Virus record (IMG/VR): IMGVR_UViG_3300037963_006186
Location: 1-64,000 of that record
Direction: 5' to 3' (one strand)
DNA: 64,000 bases
Source of the DNA: a virus
The translations under genes were made by a program, and so were the position numbers. Positions 19,761 to 29,400 of the stretch are shown one piece after another. The notes beneath the pieces are model-generated. The model saw nothing but the letters and a program-made list of their open reading frames with translations, was not told the DNA's origin and searched no databases. Position 1 is the stretch's first letter. The number at the start of each line of letters is the position of its first letter.

Positions 19761-22417
19761 GCAACCTCAATGAAGTCTGGGCTCGGATTGAAGTAGATTT
19801 TATCGGCTGTGACAGCCCAGCCAATTACTTGGACTAGGTCTCCGTCTGTCGATGGGGCAGTTTGAGTTGGTGGTCCCTCTGCTTCGGGCGCGTAGAGCCT
19901 TCCAGCTACCGTGTAGCTTGGGAATGTTCCCGCATCGTGGATGAATCCTTGAAGAAGAAACTTGCCTGCTGCATCTGCTGAAATATCTTCTGCTGCCAAA
20001 GCCACGGCGGGAATAGCTTCGGAGCTTCCGGCGGTCATGTTTACTTTGTGCATTTTAGAATCAGACGCTTTGAAGTAAACCACGTCTCCTCGATTCAAAG
20101 CTTCACCCGCAGTAAAGACAGACGTAATCCCGCAAACGCTGTTGTCTGGAATAGCTGAATCAAGATTGATCGCACGAAAGACATCAATGTTCTGAGAGGA
20201 GTCAACTGTTAAGGCAGGGGTTGTGCCGTGGGCAGTGCCAACACCAATCTCAAGGTTGTCGGTGCCATCGTCCAGGCCGATGCGGTAGTCTTGCGCGTTA
20301 CCATCAAACACCAACATGGTGTCTTCTGCGCCAGCATCACCGATCGTAATTTTCGGGTTTGTTCCAGCAACAACAACGTCACCAGAAAAAGTAGTCAGTT
20401 GCGTATCATCGATACTCATTGCCAACTGCATACCTGACCCATTGTTAGTCGAGACTTTAAACTGACCCTTAGCGTCATCTGAGGCACCAGAATGAGCCCC
20501 CTCAATCTGACCCAACGCGTTACCGTCATGATCAGCGAAAAGAACCTTAGACTCTGCGCCACCATCAGTATGCTCATTCGTTGTGTTTTGAACCACAACA
20601 ATTGGGGCAGCATCAGATACCTGAAGAATTTGGGCCGGAGCAGCAGTTCCAATACCGACGTTACCACCGTTAAACAAAGCCGCAATGTTGGTGTCAGCAC
20701 CGCTTACGTTAACATCAACACCAACGTTAGTTTGTGTCCCTGAAGTCCCACCAGTTAGGTCGATGTCTAAGCCAATGTTATTGACTGTGCCTACCATCGT
20801 CGGACTGTCAGAGTTGATATCGACATTGAGACCAACATTGTTTCCGGTTTGACCAGAGGCAACAATTCCAGTAGCGTCAAAGTCAATGTGTGCGCCGATA
20901 GTCGTGTGGTTCGTCGTTGCTGTTACGTCTGAATCCACTAAAAGCGTCGTACCATCAAAGGTAAGCTTTGACTCTGAAGTAACCGTGCCGTCGCCGTCAT
21001 CAGTCAGGATCTGGTTGTTTGCGCCGTCAACCCCTACAGGGTGTAGGTCGCTTACACTGAGGACTCCTGAGCTAGCTGACAAGCCGGTAGAAGAAGCGGT
21101 TCCAGCCACTGCTGTGACCAAGTCAGCAATAGACTCAGCCTTCGGTGTGCCTGTGGCCCCACCGTTAAAAAACATGATGTGATCGTCGGCAACAGCAACG
21201 CTATCAGCAGCGACCTTTAGCGTAGTGATTTCAGCCGAGCCGTTGTAAGTTAGGGCTGCAGTTCCGCCTGCTTCCTTAAGCGACCCGCCATCGTCGATGA
21301 TAATATCGCCCTTGACTGTGACGTTATCCTCAAAGGTGGCCGACTTATCGTCGCTGATTGTAAGCGCTGTTGCAAGAGCGTTAAGGGTGCTTCCGGAGCT
21401 TCCCGCGTTAGCGGTTTTGAAGATAATGTCTCCACCAGCACCAGAGCCTTTACCTTGGCCGCCAGAGATAGTAACCGAGCCGCCAGCTTGGTTGTTGCTT
21501 GTGCCCGCAGTAGTAGATCCACCAGAAATACTGAGTGTGGCTCCCGCAGCATCATGGGCTGTAGCCCCGACAGAAAGCGTAGAGTTTGTTGCTCCGTAAG
21601 CAATGTCACCACCCGTAACCGTAAGATCAGTACCAACAGTAACGGCAGCGTTAAACGATGCGGCACCAGCTTCTGACATATCAAGGGTCAGCGCAGTAAT
21701 GTCACTGGTATCGTCTGTGCCCTTGAAGATGATGTCAGCATCGCCTGCTTGAGCGTCAAGCGTAATGTTTCCAGACGTAGTTGCTATAGTGACGGCGGCG
21801 TCACCCGTACTAATATCATCTGCAGCACTCGATCCAGTAGCAACGGCATCAGAAACCCACTTTGCGCCATCATATTTCAAAAACTCACCAGTACTCGGAG
21901 AGTCTTGACCAATCTTGGTGACGTTTCCAGAAGCGTCAATAGTGATTGCAGCAGTGCCGCCCGCTTCTTTAATTGAACCACCATCGTCGAGAATGATGTC
22001 ACCAGTGACCTGAACATCGCCAGCCGCCGTTACTTTTTGGGCCTCATTGATAGTGATTGCAGCGGTAAGAGATGAGCCCGTATGAGTGGACAAAATCATT
22101 TTGCCCTTAGTGTCATCGGACGCGCCGCTATGGCTTACTTCAATCTGGCCAAGAGAAACGTTAGCATGGTCTTCAAAAATAAGCTTTGACTCACAACCGC
22201 CGTCTGAGTTTTCAGAGGTGTCGTTCTTCAGTGTGACGTAAGGAGTGTTGCTTTCAACTTGAAGCTGTGTTCCTGGGGACGTCGTGCCCATACCAACACG
22301 ATTATTAGTCTCATCAATAGACAGCGTTCCGCTATCGATCTCAAGATCATCGGCGGTAATCGTCGTGGCTCTTACGGCTCCGCCACCACCTGAAAACTTT
22401 GAATTAAAGCTTGGCAT
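19757..22417 (-). CDS. Long tail fibre protein with internal duplication, 886 aa
   Basis: Gly/Ala/Thr/Asp-rich, beta-repeat protein. Starts MPSFNSKFSGGGGAVRATTI, a flexible attachment head. Two long blocks are duplicates: one near residues 40-120 (VGMGTTSPGTQLQVESNTPY, LGQIEVSHSGASDDTKGKM) and another near residues 585-670 (VGIGTAAPAQILQVSDAAPI, LGQIEGAHSGASDDAKGQF). A further short repeat, DDGGSIKEAGGTAAITIDAS, occurs twice. The C-terminal 120 residues form a different domain. These are the features of a trimeric phage fibre; receptor unknown. Confidence 0.8.
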   Translation of the reverse strand: MPSFNSKFSGGGGAVRATTITADDLEIDSGTLSIDETNNRVGMGTTSPGTQLQVESNTPYVTLKNDTSENSDGGCESKLIFEDHANVSLGQIEVSHSGASDDTKGKMILSTHTGSSLTAAITINEAQKVTAAGDVQVTGDIILDDGGSIKEAGGTAAITIDASGNVTKIGQDSPSTGEFLKYDGAKWVSDAVATGSSAADDISTGDAAVTIATTSGNITLDAQAGDADIIFKGTDDTSDITALTLDMSEAGAASFNAAVTVGTDLTVTGGDIAYGATNSTLSVGATAHDAAGATLSISGGSTTAGTSNNQAGGSVTISGGQGKGSGAGGDIIFKTANAGSSGSTLNALATALTISDDKSATFEDNVTVKGDIIIDDGGSLKEAGGTAALTYNGSAEITTLKVAADSVAVADDHIMFFNGGATGTPKAESIADLVTAVAGTASSTGLSASSGVLSVSDLHPVGVDGANNQILTDDGDGTVTSESKLTFDGTTLLVDSDVTATTNHTTIGAHIDFDATGIVASGQTGNNVGLNVDINSDSPTMVGTVNNIGLDIDLTGGTSGTQTNVGVDVNVSGADTNIAALFNGGNVGIGTAAPAQILQVSDAAPIVVVQNTTNEHTDGGAESKVLFADHDGNALGQIEGAHSGASDDAKGQFKVSTNNGSGMQLAMSIDDTQLTTFSGDVVVAGTNPKITIGDAGAEDTMLVFDGNAQDYRIGLDDGTDNLEIGVGTAHGTTPALTVDSSQNIDVFRAINLDSAIPDNSVCGITSVFTAGEALNRGDVVYFKASDSKMHKVNMTAGSSEAIPAVALAAEDISADAAGKFLLQGFIHDAGTFPSYTVAGRLYAPEAEGPPTQTAPSTDGDLVQVIGWAVTADKIYFNPSPDFIEVA

Positions 22418-22426
22418 GAGGCCCCC

Positions 22427-22852
22427 TTATGTTTTGTCGTGCCAGTGAAGTCGAGCTTTATCTAAAACACACGCCTCACCCGGCTTGATCCACAAGTAGC
22501 ACTTTCCAGTTGTTGTTTGTCCAGATGGGGCAGTAATAAACAACTTATCAAGCGATATGACGGTATGAACCGTACCTGATGATCCGCCAGCAGTAACCGA
22601 GACGGACTCTGCCTTTGAAGTCAGAGGATCATCACCGGTAGAATCCCATGTCAAGTAAACATCGAAAGTAAGGGTTGCATCAGCCCAGGACGTAAAGACG
22701 AGATCAAGTTGAGAAAACGAGCAGGACCCCGGCAACGCTCGCGAACGAGCGTCACTGGGTGATCCTGAAGTTTGCTCAGCGAGCAGCGTCGATGTGAAGC
22801 TGCCCGTACTGAGAGACGTTTGAGTCGTGTTTGTAACGAAACTTGAAGCCAT
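22427..22852 (-). CDS. Hypothetical beta-sandwich particle protein, 141 aa
   Basis: Not recognised. SD GGAGGCTC, starts MASSFVTNTTQTSLSTGSFT. Ser/Thr-rich with strands LTFDVYLTWDSTGDD and TVHTVISLDKLFITAPSG and an end WIKPGEACVLDKARLHWHDK. Lies between a fibre gene and the 22883 gene, so it is probably a fibre adaptor or side protein. Confidence 0.65.
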   Translation of the reverse strand: MASSFVTNTTQTSLSTGSFTSTLLAEQTSGSPSDARSRALPGSCSFSQLDLVFTSWADATLTFDVYLTWDSTGDDPLTSKAESVSVTAGGSSGTVHTVISLDKLFITAPSGQTTTGKCYLWIKPGEACVLDKARLHWHDKT

Positions 22853-22882
22853 AAGAGCCTCCAGCTAGCTAGAGGTTCTATA

Positions 22883-23332
22883 TCAAGTGTTTCCGCCAAC
22901 AAGACCGCGCCAAGTAGTTCCATCACAGAACAGCACAGCGCCTTCATTTTGTCCTACAGTGACAATAGTTGCAGGCTCATCGCTTCTTACCACTAGACCC
23001 TCATCATTATCGGCAGCGTTGAACAAGAACAACAAGAGACCAGTGCTGCTTGCTTCTGCGGGCAAAGTAATGTTTCGGCCAGCGCCACCGGGATCCATAA
23101 TAATCACGTTAGACTTGATCACTGTTTGGTTAGCAGCAGCCGTTCCGCTGACCAAAAGAGTGTGGTCTCCAGCGCATGTGATTGCTTCGCTTTTATGGGC
23201 GAGCAGGTTGGTTGCACCACTTAGACTGGACAATAAAGCCGCTTGGCCTTTTACGGAAATACCTTTGCCAGCCTCGAATGCAAGGTTGTGAACAAGTGCG
23301 CGACCACCGGTAAGTTCAGGGATTGAGGACAT
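22883..23332 (-). CDS. Hypothetical particle protein, 149 aa
   Basis: Not recognised. SD GGAG before ATG 23332; begins MSSIPELTGGRALVHNLAFE. The C-terminal half resembles a small beta-barrel with phrases VIIMDPGGAGRNITLPAEAS and IVTVGQNEGAVLFCDGTTWR; such ends are seen in head-fibre or decoration-type proteins that I cannot name. It begins a fresh gene group after a 78-base gap with a palindrome. Confidence 0.6.
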   Translation of the reverse strand: MSSIPELTGGRALVHNLAFEAGKGISVKGQAALLSSLSGATNLLAHKSEAITCAGDHTLLVSGTAAANQTVIKSNVIIMDPGGAGRNITLPAEASSTGLLLFLFNAADNDEGLVVRSDEPATIVTVGQNEGAVLFCDGTTWRGLVGGNT

Positions 23333-23387
23333 GATTTACTCCATTTGGGGAAGGGGAAGCAGTATTTGTGTTCAAGGATAACATGAT

Positions 23388-23403
23388 CGAATAAATTTAT
23401 TCG
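23388..23403. promoter_or_regulatory. 16-bp perfect palindrome between late genes
   Basis: CGAATAAATTTATTCG, AT-rich and self-complementary, located in the 78-base gap between the giant gene and the fibre group. It could be a weak terminator stem, an operator or part of a promoter. No T-run follows on either side. Confidence 0.35.
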
Positions 23404-23410
23404 TCGTTCT

Positions 23411-26400
23411 TTATTTTTGTGGTTGTTTTTTTACTCGATCGTTTAGATATCTAATTTGTTCTCTCAGCTTTCTATTTACTTGTTCTTCATAAGTTCTGGG
23501 AGTCAAATATCCAAAACCGAATGCTTTTAATATTTCTAATGGCTGATACTGATCATACTCAAGGGTGTATGATGACCCATCGGGTGCAACATATTGTTCA
23601 TCAGCCCTCATAAAAATTCTACCAGTAGCAGTATCAAGATTGTCAGGCCCAAAATTAACTGGCCTTCTCATGTAGCTGCGTCTTCTTTCTTTTACGAAGC
23701 CGGGAGATGTAGCAAACGGGATATTGGCAAGCAAAGGCTTTTCACGGTCAGCTTGAAAGTATAAGTCTGAAGCCTTTACTAACGCCTCTGTAAAACCAAT
23801 ATTGGATCTATCAAGGGCCTCCAAAACTCTACCCATACGGCCCGTTACTGGAGTCTGCAAAAAGTTCATCAGCATGCTGTAAGTGTATGGGTTTTGAGCA
23901 ATGTATATGCCCCTTGCAGGCATTTCTAAGTTGTTTGGGTTGACTCTTCTGCCTGTGTTGGCATCGAACCCCCAGTCTTTTTTCATATCGTCATATGGAA
24001 TGAACTTAATGTTCAAATAATCCCACAAAGCACCGCCAAAAATGTCGTAGTCAAGCTGAACAAGCAAGGCTGGGACTTGATTGGTAGCTCTCTCTAAGGC
24101 AAATCCCCTACCAGGATCAACACCAACAAGCTGTCGAATACCTTCGACTAAGAACGGACTACCTCTGCCCGCTATAGCTTGCATGCTTTCTCTCATGTCT
24201 GGAGAGTCAAGATCTCCTGACACTGTTCCTGGGATACTGGAAGCTAATTTTATAAAATCAACCAGCAACTGCATGGTGTCCGAAACGCTTGTGTAAGGCA
24301 AGCGAACGAAAGTTCCGTTGATTTCGAACGGCAAAAATATTCTCGATTTGTCCCAAGAAGCCAACATTAAATCGGGGTCTTCACCTTTTGTTGCAGCTAT
24401 TTGAGTTGATCTTGCTAATTTCAACTGAGCCACAATCCGGTCTGGGTTTTCAATCAAAGAACGCATGAACAAACCAGACGCTTGTGCAAAGTATGTCCAA
24501 AAAGCAAACGCTTTTGCCAAATAAGACGCTTCAATGTCCGTCATTCGACCGTAATCAAGCTTAATGTCCAAAGTTCTTTGTGCTGCATCAGAAAAGTCGA
24601 CGCCGTTTTCAAGTTCACGTACGAAGACTTTAAGTCGTTGATACATATCGATTGATGTAAACGCTTCTCTATAAAATCGGTGAGCTTTATCTAAAGCGTT
24701 GCCCCTTGTAAGAAGCCAGCCTAAAGTAAGTCCCGCACCAGCACCTGTAGCAGTGCCAGCAACAACACCGGATGCGCCAGTCAACAAAGAAGCGACCAAC
24801 CCTCCAATGGCCCCAGCTTGCGCACCGGTAATCTTAACGCTCGATTTTTTAAATGTGTCTTCTATTCGGTTGTGAATATTAGGGTCAGCAATCATGTCAG
24901 CAAATGCAGTATGAAAACCAAAAGCCTCCATATTGTTTGCGACAAAATCAGCAGTCAAAATCCTGCCGTCACGTAAAACGAGCGGCTTAGTGTTTGGTCT
25001 ATAAGAGCCATCGCCAGAAATTCTAGCCATCACACCAGCAACAAAATTTACGTTCGTTCCTGTAGTTTTATTTAAAGCACGAGAAAATGGACCTTTTACA
25101 AAATCAGGAATTGTTGCAAAAGCTGCTCTTGCACCTTGTCCAAGGTGTATTTCACTTAATCCGCCAACAAATAAGCTGACCGCATAAGGAACCATTGGCA
25201 ATCCACCAACACCAATCAACAACCTTCTGTAGTAATGGCGTGGATTTATGAGAAGATCGGAGGCTCTTTCGGCTGCGGTTAATATGTCTTTCCATTTTTG
25301 AATGCCCCATGGAATCTTATTGTCTGGATTTAAAGAGTACTCAACGGTGCCTTTCGGGCCATAATTTCTTCCAAATGTTCCTGATGCAGCGCCAGAGGTG
25401 TATATGCTGCTAAGTGCATCCTCTAATCCCTCAATCATCGTCTCAGGTAACAAAAAGTACCTATCGCCAATCATGACTTTGGAAAATTGACCAAGCTCCC
25501 TTTTCACTCCCATGGAATCTAATATTCGAGACGCTTCTGCTCTTGCGTCTCGATCTATGGCTCCGATTGATTTTGCGTCTTGATGCTCGCGATATGGACT
25601 ATCAAGAGGTCCATATTTTTCTGGAGGTGGCCTTAAAGGTTGATCGAGCACCTGTCCTTCAGTGGTTAAAATTACACTTTCCTGCCATTGCATTTCATCA
25701 TTGATGAACTGAGCAATTCTGTCGATGTATTTTTGCCTGTCTAATCCTGGGGCCTCTCCAGGCTCACGCACTTTAGTTAAGCCACGAGTAGAGGTATCGT
25801 AGCCAAGTTCAGCCATTCTTTTAGCGAGGCCGAATCGGACCTCATCTAACTTCATGTAGATCAAAACGTTTGTGAGCATCACCTCGCTTTCACCGTAAGG
25901 TTTCTCCAACGCTTCTTTGGATTGTTTTTTGATTATTTGTTTGATTATTCCGTCTACTTCCCCGTACTCGTATAAACCACCCAGGCGCTTTGTTGTTGCC
26001 ACATCCTTTATATGTTGAATATCTCCAACATAAAAAGCCTTATAAAGCCCCTTTATTTGTTTGTCTGTAAAGTTCCAATCTATTTTGTTTTGCTGATGAC
26101 CTATTGCTCTTTTGAATGTTTGTTTTGCAAAATCAACAACGTATTCTTTCTTCTCTCTGAGTCCTATTTCTAATATTTGAATTGAATCAGCAACAATGTT
26201 TGCTTCTGACTCAGAAAGATTTCGAATACTACCGGTGTTGTTATCAAAAACCCCGGCACCTTTTTCTTTTAAGGTTCTCAAATTGTTAAGCGCATGTCGC
26301 TCGGCGCGAGTCATGCCATAAAATCCGTCAAGTAAGTCTTGGATTTGATTCAGTTTTCCGTAAATGTAATTTAAATCAAACGGTTCTACTGGAGGAAAAC

Positions 26401-29400
26401 TTACAGGAGGTGGCTGTCCTTGTCTTTGTGCGTCTCTTATTTGAGCTAATGCATCGGCATCAATTTTGTTTTTTGTTTCAGAAAAACTGCTTACGATGTC
26501 GAACAAAGCACTGACATTTGCAAGCTGAACACGAGGCACTAAAAGATCGACTTGATTCTTATAAAAATCAAGAAAACTATCTAATCCCGACTTTTCAGCA
26601 GCGGTAGCAAGCTTGTCTGGTATCGAGGCAATTTCACGAGTCCACTTTTGCCACTCTGAAACAAGCGCTGGGTCTGCATTTTTCTTGTTGAATCGGGGGG
26701 GGTTCACCTCAAACAATTCAGCAATTTTTTCGAATGCTGCTTTCATTGGCAACAAAACGCTTCTGTTCGAAAATTTTTGTATAAATAGTTGCGTGTAACC
26801 AGGGTGAATAGAGTTTCGATCCACTCTATTCAGCGGGTTGGCTTCTATGTCCTGAGCCACTTGAAGCACCCGCATATATTCGTTGTGAGACAATATTTTA
26901 AGGTTTGCGTCTGGGTCTAACAAAGCCAATGGTAAATCATTGCTTTGCGGGCTTGCAGCAAGCTCTTGAAGCAACGTCTTGAGTCCAGCACGCTCACGAT
27001 CATTCAATATCAAAAATTCAGTCGTATAAAGCAATTCATCAATTGCTTCATCAAATCGAGTGCCTACTGGCATTTGTGTGCTGGCCTTGATTCTTTCTCG
27101 AAAAGCACTGATGTCAGCATCGGTGACGTCTGATATGCCATCGAGATCGTATAAGGCGGTATATCCTTGTTCAGATTTTTGATAGTTCCTTTGATTAAGT
27201 CGATCAGCAAGTTGATCTGGAGTCGACCCCAAAGCGTCTGTCAGCCGTCTCTTGGCTGCCTCTACAATCGGCGCCACTCTATAGTTAGGCACAATATATT
27301 TGCCTCCAGTGCCTACAGAGGCTTGGTTTTTTGCACCAAACGGATACGTCAATGAGCTTTCAGCACCAGCAATTCTTTTGCGGAATGGTTGAACCTGAAT
27401 CAAGCTCAGCAGCTTACGACCAACTTCGAGTGGATCATAGTAAAAGTCGGCGTATACCTGCCTTGGAATGCGCGTGCGCTCACCAGTACGAGGATCGACT
27501 TGAATCTCAACTCTAGTTTGAGTTTTTTGCCCCAAAAAAGCCCGCAAAGTTTGCTCGTCCATGTTCATTTCTTGAGCACCCTCTGCTTGTTTGGTTTTCT
27601 TTGGTCGAGCTTCGGTGGCACGCTCTAAAGCATCACTTGATACAAATATTGCTTCGGCTCTCCGCCTTCTTGCTTTTTCAGTGAATCCTTCAACAAAACG
27701 CCTATCCGATGGTAGTTCTCCAAACTCAACGTCCCAAAACTGACGGACTTGTTTGGGTAAAACACCCGGTTGCTTACGAAGCCGTGAGTAAAACTGGTGA
27801 AGCTTCATCCAAAGTTGGTCTATGAGTTTTGCTACGTACCCGTTTGGTGAGTCTTTTGTTCTCCGGTAATACTGCCAAGCATCGCTGAGTTGTGTCGAAC
27901 CTTCAGATGTCAAAGTGCGGACGCCATTTTCATCCACATTATGATCAAACATGCGGATGAGTTTTTGAGAAAATTCAGGACCCATAAGAGAAACCATAAA
28001 GTCTGCATTTGCAGACCAAAGGTCGCCCATATCACCCGATCTAAAAAGGGTAATTATTCGCTTACCTGTGTTCTCATCGTATTCAAACGCTGACCTTCTC
28101 ACACCATCACGAGCAGTAAATCGAGTGTCACCATCAGGCTCGTCTAATCGCAGCCGAACCAATCCGTCCGTAGTATCAAGACGAACTTCTAAATTTTCTA
28201 TGACTTCTTGAGCGTTAAAAAATCGGGTGTTTGGTGATGAAGCAGCAGTAAATGCTTGAGATTCTATTTGAGCCAAAAACAAAGATGAGTCATTAGGTGA
28301 TATCAAACCCTCTTCAACCATTCTGTTCAAATTAGACTGGATGGTTTTGTAGGCTTTTGATGACTTGAAAGTGCGAACGGTGTTTGTTCCGAATTTTCTT
28401 ACTATTTTTTCAGCTTCTTTGCTTAGCTCAATGCTGTCATCAGTAGACTTTGCAAACGCCAAAAAAATGGCATCAGGATCCAATCCGGCCTGTAGTGCAA
28501 GTCTTCGAAAAAGACGAGTTTCTGCTGCAGTCATTTTTTCGAGTGGGTTCAAACCCTTGTTCAACATTCGAACTGCTGCTTCTTCGTGTAGCTTTTGTCG
28601 GGCCACAACCGGGTCTACATTTACATCCTCTACAACGCCAGCGAGCAACTCTTGCTTAGCTATCTTACGGCCTACTCCCGACCCTCTTGCTACAAAGCCG
28701 GCATACGCCGCATACGGAGAGTTGCCAGCCAGACGTAAACCTTTACCAAGTACTTTAAATATTGGCCTTTCTACGTTTATATTTTCAGTCAAAAACCCGG
28801 CTGTAGACAAAATGTTGTACTCAACGTCTCCTGGTTGATAACCATAAACTCTGGCAATTTCTTGGGCGGCTATGTGTGGGCCACCCAAACCGCTTTTCAT
28901 GCGAGCATCAATTTTTACCAACAGGGGCAAACCCGGCTCTCTAATACCTCTATCGAAAGCTCTATCTGCCCTTGACTCGCCATATATTTCATTTGGAACA
29001 CCGTAATTAATGACTAAGTCTTGAAGCTTTTCACCGACATGGAATGCAGTTTCGGTCAAACCTGTCATGATCCAGTTTGCCCAGTTCATTATTTCGGCGC
29101 CCTCGGCCCTTTTGTACAAAGTGCCGTGACCCTCTACATACACAGGAGTCTGTGTAAGATCGAAACCCTCTCTTTCTAAAATACGAGTTGCTCTACCTCC
29201 GGTTTTTTCATCAATAAATGTAATAGTATCTTCTGCCCAATCTTTGATTGTTTCAAACTTAGGCATCGTAGATTCAACAATGACATCAAATCCGGGTGAG
29301 TTTTTAAATAAACCAAGTTGAACCGCGTTGATAGAGTTTTGAATTTCAGTGTCTGATCTTTGCTCATGCACAGCCAAAACAGCGTCCGCAAAATTTGGCG

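Noticed and set aside
21250-21684. Second - strand ORF of 144 codons inside the 886-aa fibre gene
   Set aside because: Leucine-rich shadow in a shifted frame of a Gly/Ala/Thr-rich repeat gene, without SD.
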